Shown piece by piece: positions 13,322 through 21,529 of a stretch of 29,288 bases of DNA. The notes under the pieces are model-generated. The model ran no database searches, had not been told where the DNA came from, and saw nothing but the letters and a program-made list of their open reading frames with translations. A program made the translations under genes and the position numbers. The DNA is from Candidatus Woesearchaeota archaeon CG11_big_fil_rev_8_21_14_0_20_43_8 (GTDB taxonomy: Archaea > Nanobdellota > Nanobdellia > Woesearchaeales > CG08-08-20-14), in contig PCVE01000077.1 in assembly GCA_002762705.1 (NCBI GenBank), positions 1 to 29,288 of the forward strand. Reading direction: 5' to 3'. Within the stretch, counting starts at the first letter, position 1; each line of letters opens with the position of its first letter.

Positions 13322-14275
13322 ATGGACATGATGAAAAGATTTGTGATGATGTTTGTGCTTGCCATGACAATGATGGTATTTGCTTTGACAAGTGTTGTGG
13401 CAGATGATACAAACCAGACAATGAATGGGACAGTAGTAGATGATGTATATTCAGGAAACGAGACCTTTCCACTGAATGAGACCACATCAAGTGATGGGGC
13501 TGATTCAGAGAATGAGACAACGCAAGACGATGACGTCTCAGAAGTTTCAGAGACTTTGTCAGGCAACATGACACAGACAAGGCAACGTTTCGCCCTTGGA
13601 TTCCAGAAACTTCCAAAGATGGTTGAAGATGATGAAGTCGATGAAGGAGAGCTTGAGAGCATCATAAGAAGCAATTCTTTGAATCCTGGTGTCCTCAACA
13701 GATTGATCAAGACTGGAAAACTAGGGAATGGTTCGATCAATGCTGTCCTTGAGACACAGAAGAGGCCGATGGGAATCTTCAAGAAGTTCTTGAGTTACAT
13801 AGGGTTTGCTCCTGCCACGCCTGCAAGCCTCATATATGAGACTTACAATGTGTCCGAAGAGACTGAGCAAAAGCTTCTCACGCGCGATGACTTACCAAAG
13901 AGATACGCAAATAAGCTCAAGAATAAACTGAAAGAAGAAGTCAAGAATGAGGCAAAGACCTCTGAGAACAAGACAAAAGGCAAAGATAAGCTATCTGTCG
14001 CAAGTCAGGGCAAATCAGGTGATGTTCCAAAAGGAAACGCTGACAAAAGCCAGCTTAAAGCGACTGGAAATCCTGGTGCTGGTCTTCAGAAGAAAGACGG
14101 CACTGGAAAACCGGATAAAGAAGATGACGTTCCTGCTGGTCTTCAGAAGAAAGACGGCACCGGTAAACCAGATAAAGAAGATGGTACGCCTGCTGGTCTT
14201 CAGAAGAAAGACGGCACTGGAAAGTCTGACAATGGCAATTCCAAAGGCGCAGGGAATTCTAAGGCCAAGAAATAA
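13322..14275 (+). CDS. Exported low-complexity protein with 19-residue C-terminal repeats
   Basis: 317 aa. Residues 1-27 are a signal peptide (KRFVMMFVLAMTMMVFALTSVVA). The next 70 residues are rich in Asn-x-Thr sequons (NQT, NGT, NET three times, NMT), suggesting N-glycosylation of a surface protein. A middle helical part (about 100-220) is followed by a charged tail carrying three copies of a 19-residue unit beginning AGLQKKDGTGKPDKED and a final GNSKAKK. The family is not recognised. The start is fixed by a GGAGGTG site 8 bp upstream. It converges with the membrane-bound regulator downstream. It is probably secreted or wall-associated; there is no membrane anchor at the C-terminus. Confidence 0.8.
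   Translation: MDMMKRFVMMFVLAMTMMVFALTSVVADDTNQTMNGTVVDDVYSGNETFPLNETTSSDGADSENETTQDDDVSEVSETLSGNMTQTRQRFALGFQKLPKMVEDDEVDEGELESIIRSNSLNPGVLNRLIKTGKLGNGSINAVLETQKRPMGIFKKFLSYIGFAPATPASLIYETYNVSEETEQKLLTRDDLPKRYANKLKNKLKEEVKNEAKTSENKTKGKDKLSVASQGKSGDVPKGNADKSQLKATGNPGAGLQKKDGTGKPDKEDDVPAGLQKKDGTGKPDKEDGTPAGLQKKDGTGKSDNGNSKGAGNSKAKK
14078..14224 (+). repeat. 57-bp tandem coding repeats
   Basis: GCTGGTCTTCAGAAG recurs at 14078, 14135 and 14192, an exact period of 57 bp (19 codons). The third unit is partly diverged. Nucleotide identity is high, so the array expanded recently or is kept uniform by recombination. Confidence 0.85.
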
Positions 14276-14279
14276 GCAT

Positions 14280-15110
14280 CTATTTTATTTTTTTTAATTT
14301 AAGTCTATTTGTCTTGAAATGCGTCTCTTTCTCAAGAAGTCCCTTCTCTTCAAGCTTCCTGATGACTTTTGATATCTTCGACTTAGAGAATCCTAGTTCC
14401 TGCGCGATTTTTTTCTGTATGTCTATCCCCTCTCGGATCTTTCCTACGATCTTCATCTCATCTCCAGATAATGTGTCTGTGATGATCCGATGTGTTCTTT
14501 TTCTCAAGACAAGATAAACGATGACGACAATGAGCAGGATCATAAGGATTCCAATCATCAAGTATATGCCAAGTCCGGAAGGCCCTTTATAGAACAGGAC
14601 AATCAAAGGGATGTCTGATTCAGCGAATGACCAATGGATGGTGATCTGCCGGCCATCTGTATTGATCTCCATCGGCACATGTGTCTTTTTAGGCGCGGCG
14701 TCTGTCATGATGAATCCTTCTGGGAGCGTCACTGATATGGCTGCGTCATCTGCGATGCTCGCAGGGAATCCTGTATGAAAGACTCTTGTTTTCCCCTGTC
14801 TGACCACAAGATCATCAAATAACAATATGAAGCTTATTTCATTCTCTCCTGGCAGGATGTCTTTTATGAATTCTATTGTGTATTCGTCTTCATCTCTAGT
14901 GATTGTGTAATCTCCATCATATACTATGCTTATCGGCTCAGACAATGTCGTGAATGTGAATACATCGAAACTGTTCTCTGAATAGAAATCGAGCGCGATC
15001 TTCTCTGTCACCAAGTCGTTCGTAGATAGTTCGATGTCTGCTTTAAGCGTAGCTGCAAATGCTATCGGGAGCATAAGGAGCAGGCCAAGCACCAACGTGA
15101 TGATTCTCAT
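14280..15110 (-). CDS. Membrane-anchored winged-helix transcriptional regulator
   Basis: 276 aa. Signal peptide or N-terminal anchor at 1-19 (RIITLVLGLLLMLPIAFA); an external beta-rich domain at about 20-178; one transmembrane helix at about 183-205 (YLMIGILMILLIVVIVYLV) followed by RKR; then a cytoplasmic wHTH (IDIQKKIAQELGFSKSKISKVIRKLEEKGLLEKE). This extracellular-TM-wHTH layout is a one-component sensor common in archaea. The ligand and regulon are unknown. ATG 15110 has a TATA box at 15131-15141. The neighbouring surface protein and lipoprotein genes are possible targets, by proximity only. Confidence 0.85.
   Translation of the reverse strand: MRIITLVLGLLLMLPIAFAATLKADIELSTNDLVTEKIALDFYSENSFDVFTFTTLSEPISIVYDGDYTITRDEDEYTIEFIKDILPGENEISFILLFDDLVVRQGKTRVFHTGFPASIADDAAISVTLPEGFIMTDAAPKKTHVPMEINTDGRQITIHWSFAESDIPLIVLFYKGPSGLGIYLMIGILMILLIVVIVYLVLRKRTHRIITDTLSGDEMKIVGKIREGIDIQKKIAQELGFSKSKISKVIRKLEEKGLLEKETHFKTNRLKLKKIK
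14283..14300 (+). terminator. Oligo-T terminator between convergent genes
   Basis: T4-A-T8-AA-T3 follows the stop at 14275 and matches archaeal intrinsic termination on T runs. It also forms the last codons of the minus-strand gene ending at 14280. Confidence 0.5.
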
Positions 15111-15130
15111 ATCTATCGGTGGATCTTTTT

Positions 15131-15141
15131 GATATATAAAT
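15131..15141 (-). promoter_or_regulatory. TATA box of the membrane wHTH gene
   Basis: Minus-strand TTTATATATC lies about 22-31 bp upstream of ATG 15110; leaderless transcript expected. Confidence 0.6.
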
Positions 15142-15160
15142 CCTGCTTGTCAGGAAGCAA

Positions 15161-17287
15161 TCATTTCCCTAATCTCTCATCGAGCTCTGCCATCTCTCTG
15201 TCGAAGATCTCTTTTCGGTGTGTGTGTTGATATGTCTTGTCCATCGCAGTCCAGAACACACGTCGGTCGATGCAGAGTGGATTGGATGAATCCTGGCAAT
15301 CCTTGTTCTCGAGGATGTTTCCGAACTTGATGAATCCAAGGTTCTTGTTATCAAGGTACGGGTTCTCATGGACCTGCTGTACTGTGAGCGCATGTATCTG
15401 CTCCTGGGAGAGATCCGGGCGTGTCTCCATCAAAGCCTGACGTCGTCTATTGTATGCGCGGGCCAATCCAAGGAAAGCCTGTTTTTTCGCTTCGTCCTGA
15501 AATGAAGTCAAAGCATAATCTACGACAGTGACAGCCATCATGGCAGTCCCTGCGACACCTTCAGCGATATCTTTCGCTTTAGAAGTCAATTCCTCAGTCA
15601 TCTTAGACTTCGCACCTTCGACGATAGTATCGCCTAATCTATCCATCCTGCCTTTTTTCAGGAAATCTATCTCTGCCTGTCGCTCAAGCATCATCTCATA
15701 GACTGCTAATGAATCATCAGCCTCTGCAAGCTCTTTTCCGGATTCAGTCTTCGGCCCACCGAAAATCGAGTCTGATATCCGATCATATAATCCTTTCTGC
15801 AGTATCTTGTCGACAGGCATGTTCTGGATATCCATCGATGGATCATATGAATCTAGGAAAATGCGTTTCAATTTCTGCAGTGTCTCGATATCTGTCTTCA
15901 CATTGTCCATTGTCTCGCCTGCTTTCTCAAGGAACTCTTTATATTTCTGGAGTCCGCGTAATTTAGCCGGATCAGTCTCCACTTCGATGCTCGCGTCGAG
16001 AAGCACCATATATTTCCCTTTCGCCGCATCTTCTATTGTCTCAATATCATCGCTGAATTTATCTGGGATATCATCATCGACTTCTTTGCAGAATGGATTG
16101 AGTCTCTGAAGACCTGTGCATTTTATCTTCTCAGCGAGGCAGACACCGCTCTTGCATCCGAACTCGCACATCTTCTCTGTCTTCTTGTCATCGGCGCAGG
16201 ATTCGATAGTGACATCAGATATGCACTTGTCATATGTGCCTTTGCATTCTGGTTCAGGCTCTTTCTTCTCTTTTAGACACTTTGCGTCTTCGCAACCATT
16301 CGGACATGTCTTTGTGGTCATTTTGTCGTCTTCGCAGAATTCAAGCGTTGTCGAAGACACACATAGCTTGTCTCCTCTCTTGCATTTCGGCGCGGCCACA
16401 CACTTGTTGTCATCGCAGACTTTTTCAGCAGCGCAGTCTCCATCAAGCAGACATTCTTTGTCTTTTGCAAGGCAGGCGCCTTCAAGGCACTTCTGGTTCT
16501 TTTCGCAATCTGTATCTTTTTTGCATCCTTCATCTGCATCCGGAATACAATCACCGAAGAAACAGAATTCCTCTTTCTTGCAATTGCATTCAGCATCATC
16601 TTCATCGGCGTCGAGTTCTACCTCTTCCACTGCATCGGTTTTATCGTCCTTATCCTTCTCTTTCTCGATATCGGTCTCGCCTGGTGTGTCTCTGCATGCA
16701 GCTTCAAAGCAACCATTCTCACAAGTCGATATGCTCTTCTTTCCGTCAGAGCATGTCAGCAGCTGGTCAGATGTCATGCATTTCGATGTGAACGATGGGT
16801 CTGCGCATTCTGGATCCGCTGCGCTTTCACCCTGCACACATTTGCCGTCTTTCTTCTCCCAACCATCACCGCAGTCGCCAGTTGTCAAAGAGACTCTGTT
16901 TCTGCATTCTGCTTCAGTTGGAGAACCTTTGCAAAGATCAGCGTCACCGCCAGCAGTGGCAGCGCTTGTATAGCATTCGTCTTTTGTGTAGCTCATCATG
17001 CCGCCTTCTATGTTTTCACAAGGCTTAGGGTCGCCTGTGTTCTCTGCGATCATCAGATAGCATTTGTCTTTTGGAGGGTTTGATCCATATCCGGAGAATT
17101 TCTCTGCCTGATAGACCTTCTCGCATTCATCAGGTTCTTCGGATTGCACAGCGAACCATTGATAGCAGTGCGGGCCGCTTTCTCCTGCGACTGCGCATAA
17201 GAAAGATACCATCTCGATGCAGCCAGACAATAGAAATGAACTTATGATCAATATCGCGATCAAACCATATTTAGAGACACCCTTCAT
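15161..17287 (-). CDS. Cys-rich surface lipoprotein with EB/Dickkopf-like modules
   Basis: 708 aa from ATG 17287. A longer frame to ATG 17323 exists, but the TATA box (17321-17333) overlaps that codon, and a GGGGTG site precedes 17287. The new N-terminus MKGVSKYGLIAILIISSFLLSGC is a signal peptide with lipobox and lipid-attachable Cys. Residues about 30-140 and 200-385 hold dozens of Cys in spaced modules (for example DGDCAAEKVCDDNKC, PNGCEDAKC, EFGCKSGVC), resembling disulfide-rich EB or Dickkopf modules seen on DPANN surfaces. An acidic Glu/Asp/Lys linker follows the first block. The C-terminal 300 residues are helical, Cys-poor until the end. Anchored outside the cell; an adhesion or host-contact role is speculative. 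Confidence 0.85.
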   Translation of the reverse strand: MKGVSKYGLIAILIISSFLLSGCIEMVSFLCAVAGESGPHCYQWFAVQSEEPDECEKVYQAEKFSGYGSNPPKDKCYLMIAENTGDPKPCENIEGGMMSYTKDECYTSAATAGGDADLCKGSPTEAECRNRVSLTTGDCGDGWEKKDGKCVQGESAADPECADPSFTSKCMTSDQLLTCSDGKKSISTCENGCFEAACRDTPGETDIEKEKDKDDKTDAVEEVELDADEDDAECNCKKEEFCFFGDCIPDADEGCKKDTDCEKNQKCLEGACLAKDKECLLDGDCAAEKVCDDNKCVAAPKCKRGDKLCVSSTTLEFCEDDKMTTKTCPNGCEDAKCLKEKKEPEPECKGTYDKCISDVTIESCADDKKTEKMCEFGCKSGVCLAEKIKCTGLQRLNPFCKEVDDDIPDKFSDDIETIEDAAKGKYMVLLDASIEVETDPAKLRGLQKYKEFLEKAGETMDNVKTDIETLQKLKRIFLDSYDPSMDIQNMPVDKILQKGLYDRISDSIFGGPKTESGKELAEADDSLAVYEMMLERQAEIDFLKKGRMDRLGDTIVEGAKSKMTEELTSKAKDIAEGVAGTAMMAVTVVDYALTSFQDEAKKQAFLGLARAYNRRRQALMETRPDLSQEQIHALTVQQVHENPYLDNKNLGFIKFGNILENKDCQDSSNPLCIDRRVFWTAMDKTYQHTHRKEIFDREMAELDERLGK

Positions 17288-17320
17288 CAATACACCCCAG
17301 ATATTCTGTCTTTTAAGCCG

Positions 17321-17333
17321 CATTTATATAATT
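17321..17333 (-). promoter_or_regulatory. TATA box of the lipoprotein gene
   Basis: Minus-strand AATTATATAAATG overlaps the upstream ATG at 17323 and puts the transcription start near 17300, which supports translation from 17287. Confidence 0.55.
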
Positions 17334-17342
17334 TACTCAAAT

Positions 17343-17993
17343 TTAACATAAGAACATTTCACAAGTCCTAGCTATAGACCGCGCAATCTCACGCACTTTC
17401 TCGATTTGTAGCTTCTGGTTGATCTCTATCTCGATGCCCGCATACTTTCTATATCTCTTCCGAAGAGAAGTCACATGCCCATCGCCAATGCCTGAATATG
17501 GGTAGTTCGATCGGACCAGGAATCCAGACAAGCCTTTCTTTATCGCAGTGGCTATTTCTGTCTCTTCTTTGATGGATGGATCATAAAGTACACCAACATC
17601 AGCATTTCTCTTCACTTCTCTAAGGATCGGTGTGAATGAATGTATCGAAAGATGCAGTGTGGAATCCACCATTGCTTTGTCGACCATTGTCCTGAACGGA
17701 TCATAATATCTCTTTTTTATCTCACCATGCAAAGCGCTATCGATATATGCTGAGAACTGATTCTTGTGGCCAGGCGACCGGTTCAGATCGACAAGGAGGC
17801 GGCTCCATCGTCCATAGAAGAGCGGTGCGCATGTGATCTTCGCGATCAGCCGCGCTGCTGGAAGTGCCTTCTTGTCATAGCCTCGATGAGTCGAAAGCAG
17901 GCTTTTTGGTATCATTCCAGAGAATCTTTTAGGTATCTTGTTAGATGCATGCTCGCATGTGACCAACAGTTTACGGAACGAACATCCTGCCAT
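17343..17993 (-). CDS. N-formylglutamate amidohydrolase (FGase) family protein
   Basis: 216 aa from ATG 17993, with a GGGGTG site 8-9 bp upstream; a TTG at 18011 is a longer alternative. Family motifs: LLVTCEHASNKIP near the start, THRGYDKKALPAARLIA, RLLVDLNRSPG, HLSIHSFTPI, VGVLYDPS, and GIEIEINQKL near the end. These supply the zinc-binding His/Glu and catalytic residues. Family members hydrolyse N-acyl/formyl-glutamate-type amides, but here the gene ends an operon with two ligases and a peptidase, so the substrate is more likely their product. It overlaps the GCS2 gene by 23 bp. No signal peptide; cytoplasmic. Confidence 0.88.
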   Translation of the reverse strand: MAGCSFRKLLVTCEHASNKIPKRFSGMIPKSLLSTHRGYDKKALPAARLIAKITCAPLFYGRWSRLLVDLNRSPGHKNQFSAYIDSALHGEIKKRYYDPFRTMVDKAMVDSTLHLSIHSFTPILREVKRNADVGVLYDPSIKEETEIATAIKKGLSGFLVRSNYPYSGIGDGHVTSLRKRYRKYAGIEIEINQKLQIEKVREIARSIARTCEMFLC

Positions 17994-19173
17994 CAAGAAG
18001 GCACCCCGCAAGCTTTTTGTATGTATCGGTCAGGCCTCTCTTGGCGACGGATTGTCTTATCCTTGTCGAAAGGCTTCCATTCTTTATCATCCATGCAGCC
18101 GTTTCTCTCAAGATGCCTTGTGACCCAAGTTTTCGTATGAGCCGTCTGAAAAATTCTTTTGCAGGCATCCTCTCTTCTTCAAATCCAAATAACGCAAGGT
18201 ACTTTTTGTTTTTTATGACTGCAGTTTCCGCATCTTTGATTGTCGTAAGGAATATCTTCCGAAGTTCTGTTGTCTTGATATCCTGTTGGCTTTTTAGGTC
18301 GCCATCATATACGAGTCTCTTCAACATCTCGACAACCATCCATGCTATCGCGATATCCGCTAGTGGACATTCCTGGATATCAAGCACGCGTATCTCGATA
18401 GCGTCCCGCTCGAACCTTGAGATCGCGCCTCTTGAATTTAGCCATTCATGCTGTAGTATCTTATCTGGATCATGTGGCGCTATGTCTGAATACATCTTAG
18501 CAAGTATAGCCTTATGATAATGCGGTATAGAATCGACTGAGTCTGGGATGACTCCACCGCAGATGCTTGGTATCGATTGGGAATTGCATCTGTAGAACTT
18601 CATCCTGTTGTCGGCAAATCCAGTCTGACGTCCTTCGACAATCGGAGAGCTTGCCGCGAGCGCAGGAAGGACAGGGAGCAATATCCGTATCGCCTCATGC
18701 AATCGCACGAACTCATCCTCATCAGCGAAAGGGAGATTGATATGTGTGCTCTGGAGATTAGACCATCCATGTCCTTTGCATGAGAAGATGCGGTCATATG
18801 TCTTATAGACCTTGTTATATTCATGCGGCCAGATAATGGATTCTTCTGGCTTCATGGTCGGATGCATGGCTGATGGAAGCAGTATCGCATCATGCGCCTC
18901 AAGTATCCGACATATCTTTCGCACGTCGCGCTGGAAGAGATCAGAAAGTCCATCAAGAGATCTCGCGGGTCCGTTTGTCTTAAGTTCGATCAGGTGCATG
19001 ATCAATTCGTTCGACCATGCTATTTTTCCATGTTCTATCTCGGATCCGATTGTCCCATCTTTATTTTTCAGGAGATGTTCTGATATCGGCAGGACTTTCA
19101 GGTCGTCTTTTCTAACGATCATATATTCAAGCTCAATCCCGATCGCTGTGAAGAGATGTCTTTTTCTGGTCAC
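17971..19173 (-). CDS. GCS2-family carboxylate-amine ligase
   Basis: 400 aa. GIELEYM near residue 12 and later WSNELIMHLIELKTNGPA give the metal-binding Glu residues of glutamate-cysteine-ligase family 2. STHINLPFADEDEFVRLHEAIRILLPVLPALAASSP and FYRCNSQSIPSICGG are further family blocks, as is RGAISRFERDAIEIRVLDIQECP near 265. It starts at GTG 19173, which overlaps the TGA of the ATP-grasp gene (GTGA), so translation is coupled. It is predicted to join an amino acid to a gamma- or alpha-carboxylate with ATP. In context it extends or caps a peptide made by the ATP-grasp partner. Confidence 0.92.
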   Translation of the reverse strand: MTRKRHLFTAIGIELEYMIVRKDDLKVLPISEHLLKNKDGTIGSEIEHGKIAWSNELIMHLIELKTNGPARSLDGLSDLFQRDVRKICRILEAHDAILLPSAMHPTMKPEESIIWPHEYNKVYKTYDRIFSCKGHGWSNLQSTHINLPFADEDEFVRLHEAIRILLPVLPALAASSPIVEGRQTGFADNRMKFYRCNSQSIPSICGGVIPDSVDSIPHYHKAILAKMYSDIAPHDPDKILQHEWLNSRGAISRFERDAIEIRVLDIQECPLADIAIAWMVVEMLKRLVYDGDLKSQQDIKTTELRKIFLTTIKDAETAVIKNKKYLALFGFEEERMPAKEFFRRLIRKLGSQGILRETAAWMIKNGSLSTRIRQSVAKRGLTDTYKKLAGCLLDGRMFVP

Positions 19174-20642
19174 TCTTTCTTGCCTCGTTGCTTTCGTTCT
19201 TCGATTCGCTTCTGGAACACTTTCATAACTTCTATGAATAGTTGTTCTTTCAGCACCTTGCCTTCATATCCCAGTTCGAGATTCGGGTTGTCATTGACTT
19301 CTATTACATAGATATTATCTCCTGATTGTTTGAGGTCAACACCATATAAGCCATCTCCGATGGCATTCGCGGCGCGCGCGGCGACATGTACCACTTTCTC
19401 TGGAGCCTCCTCGACAGTCATTGTCTCGACTTTTCCATAGCGTGTGTTTCCACCCTTTGTCTTGCGTTGGATCTGCCAGTGTTTATCGACCATGTGGTAC
19501 TTGCATACAAGAAGCGGTTTTCTATCAAGCATCACGACCCGCCAGTCGAATCCAGTCGGCAGGAATTCCTGTGTTATTATCAGGTCGGATATCTTCAGCA
19601 GGCGATCCATATGCTCGTTCAACTCCTGTTCTGTATTCGCCTTGAATACGCCGGTAGAGAATGATCCGTCTGGCTCTTTCAATACACAAGGAAGCTTTAT
19701 CTTCTCAAGCACCTCGGATCTGTTGGCTTTGTATGCGATTAGTGTCTTTGGGTGCGGGATGTGATGTCTGCTGAGAAGCTCTGCTAGGAACACTTTGTTC
19801 GCGCATTTCTCGATAGAATCAGGGTCATCTATGACAATAAGCCCTTCAGCCACTGCTTTTCTTGCGAAACGGTATGTGTGATGATTGACTGAAGTCGTCT
19901 CTCTGATGAAAAGTCCGTCATATTGTCCAAGATCTGGATAATCCTCTTTTGATATCACTTCAGCATGCATTCCAAGTTTCTCTGCTGCTTTTATGAAATA
20001 TTTTATGTCATTCTCGTAAGATGGGGGACTGTCTTCATCTGGATTGAACAGTATCGCTATGTCATATTGATGCTCTTTTCTCCTTGATCGGAAGAAACGT
20101 TTGCTTGAGAAATATTGTTCGGCAGCAGATATCACGAACTCATGATGGGATTCAGGGATCTCATTCGCTGAGATTGGCCGCAGACTTTGTATCTGCCATT
20201 TATTATCTTTTTTCCGGAACTCAGCTCTCATGAAAGGTATCGGGAAAGTGGCATACAGGACTTTTGCCAGGGGGTCATATTTCTTGCCAAGATTCTTTCC
20301 AAAATAGATGCTCAATATGAATCTATCTGGTACCACTTGCTTTAGGCTTTTATGCAGCAGTTCATCTATGTCATCATTAGCGATCTTGACTATTGAGACA
20401 TTTTTCATCTCATTGATCGTCGCTATGCTTGGTATGGGTTTGTGTCCGCGTGCAGCGGCGAGAAGTGAGACATAATATCCATATGTCTGATAGCCGTATG
20501 ATCTGCAGAGATTGAAGATTCTTATCTTGTTTGAATAATCATATTCTTTTCCAGTCAGATATTCTTTTGAGCTGACGACTTCCACACCGTTAATATGCAA
20601 TGGCCAATTATCTAGCTTGTCTACAACTATCACTGTCCTCAA
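19170..20642 (-). CDS. RimK-like ATP-grasp ligase with RLAN N-terminal domain
   Basis: 490 aa. Residues 1-about 150 are the RimK-like ATP-grasp N-terminal domain (VIVVDKLDNWPLHI, FNLCRSYGYQTYGYYVSLLAAARGHKPIPS). Residues about 195-480 are the ATP-grasp: GLFIRETTSVNHHTYRFA, PCVLKEPDGSFSTGVFK, ITQEFLPTGFDWRVVMLD, and the metal-binding end YVIEVNDNPNLELGYEG. The start is non-ATG: TTG 20642 with a GGGGGG site, or GTG 20633 two codons on. It catalyses ATP-dependent amide bond formation, probably adding a Glu-like residue. RLAN/ATP-grasp with GCS2, FGase and a peptidase is a known predicted amidoligase association. Confidence 0.92.
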   Translation of the reverse strand: MRTVIVVDKLDNWPLHINGVEVVSSKEYLTGKEYDYSNKIRIFNLCRSYGYQTYGYYVSLLAAARGHKPIPSIATINEMKNVSIVKIANDDIDELLHKSLKQVVPDRFILSIYFGKNLGKKYDPLAKVLYATFPIPFMRAEFRKKDNKWQIQSLRPISANEIPESHHEFVISAAEQYFSSKRFFRSRRKEHQYDIAILFNPDEDSPPSYENDIKYFIKAAEKLGMHAEVISKEDYPDLGQYDGLFIRETTSVNHHTYRFARKAVAEGLIVIDDPDSIEKCANKVFLAELLSRHHIPHPKTLIAYKANRSEVLEKIKLPCVLKEPDGSFSTGVFKANTEQELNEHMDRLLKISDLIITQEFLPTGFDWRVVMLDRKPLLVCKYHMVDKHWQIQRKTKGGNTRYGKVETMTVEEAPEKVVHVAARAANAIGDGLYGVDLKQSGDNIYVIEVNDNPNLELGYEGKVLKEQLFIEVMKVFQKRIEERKQRGKKE

Positions 20643-20655
20643 ATTATTCCCCCCT

Positions 20656-21411
20656 TCATCTATGTCTTTTCTTTTCCTTTTTTTCGATCACTAACATATT
20701 CGCATCATAACTAAGGACGCCAAGCATGATCGATGATATAAGCCGATTGAGATTCACAAGATAATATTTTTTTCGATCAAGCTCTTTTGGCATATATGGA
20801 TCAGCTATGTAAGCCTTTCTCTGTTTTTTATCATAGCCGAAAATGACCACGAAATGTCCTGCTGAGAGACCTTTGATATCATCATCTTTGCCGTCGATCT
20901 CTCGCTTGCTTCGATATAGATATGTCGAATTCAGCCCGGTCAATATCGGGACTTTTTTCTGCATATACTTCTGTATCAATGGAATAGTCAGGTCTTCTAG
21001 TATTATCTCTCCTCCAAGATTCAGAAACTGTATATAGCCTTTGCTTGCGATTCTCAGTTTTTGAGATGTCTTATATCGCATCTGCGCTTTTAATTTCTCG
21101 ATCAGGTGCTTGCTTGTGTTCCCGAACCATGTCGGATCGAATACATGCATATTATATGTATATAGTCTGGCTTTGTAGCCTCTCTTGAGGGCATGTATCC
21201 CCATGAACACAGCAAGAGTGCCCCCTTTTGGCAGCATCTGCACTTCGTCGATAACTCTGTCAAGCTTGATCTTATCGTCGAATGATTTATATAAAGCCTG
21301 AAGGCATGTCGGACCGCAAGTCTCATCGGTCGGCTGCTGCTGTATGTGGAAATCTTTTACCAGGTAATCGACATTATCTGGTTTTTCCATTTTTCTTTTC
21401 CGTGTTTTCAT
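20656..21411 (-). CDS. C39-like papain-fold cysteine peptidase
   Basis: 251 aa from ATG 21411. A longer open frame runs to 21579 but crosses the TATA box at 21446-21456 and the divergent gene, so it is rejected. Gln near 24-26 and Cys32 (QQQPTDETCGPTCLQAL), His186 (LSAGHFVVIFGYD) and Asp204 (YIADPY) form the C39/papain-like catalytic set. No signal peptide, no ABC module. C39 peptidases cut Gly-Gly-type leaders in bacteriocin export; cytoplasmic versions beside RimK-like ligases are presumed to process or hydrolyse the ligase product. First gene of the operon; the ATP-grasp gene starts 13 bp after its stop. Confidence 0.87.
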   Translation of the reverse strand: MKTRKRKMEKPDNVDYLVKDFHIQQQPTDETCGPTCLQALYKSFDDKIKLDRVIDEVQMLPKGGTLAVFMGIHALKRGYKARLYTYNMHVFDPTWFGNTSKHLIEKLKAQMRYKTSQKLRIASKGYIQFLNLGGEIILEDLTIPLIQKYMQKKVPILTGLNSTYLYRSKREIDGKDDDIKGLSAGHFVVIFGYDKKQRKAYIADPYMPKELDRKKYYLVNLNRLISSIMLGVLSYDANMLVIEKKEKKRHR

Positions 21412-21445
21412 GTGTCGATCAATAAGATTCAATGTGCGATATTTG

Positions 21446-21456
21446 GAATATAAATC
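21446..21456 (-). promoter_or_regulatory. BRE/TATA promoter of the amidoligase operon
   Basis: Minus-strand GATTTATATTCC, preceded by CCGATA. It predicts a start near 21424 and a leader of about 13 nt before ATG 21411. Confidence 0.55.
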
Positions 21457-21492
21457 TATCGGAGAAGAGTCAAAGCTCCCTATCAAAAGATT

Positions 21493-21500
21493 CTTAAATA
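21493..21500 (+). promoter_or_regulatory. TATA box of the divergent membrane protein gene
   Basis: CTTAAATA lies 30-37 bp before ATG 21530. A GGTGAT site (21521-21526) is only 3 bp from that ATG, so the in-frame ATG at 21545 is a possible alternative start. Confidence 0.45.
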
Positions 21501-21529
21501 TCGTGTTCTTTTGATAATCTGGTGATACA

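Noticed and set aside
14078..14224. CRISPR-like short regular repeats
   Set aside because: The repeat is contiguous with no spacers, has a period of exactly 19 codons and stays in frame inside an exported protein.
16116..16973. Plus-strand 285-residue open frame in the lipoprotein locus, and other plus-strand frames there
   Set aside because: It is Ser/His-rich with no start context or family motif. It is the antisense shadow of the Cys-rich lipoprotein, whose signal peptide and lipobox are clear.
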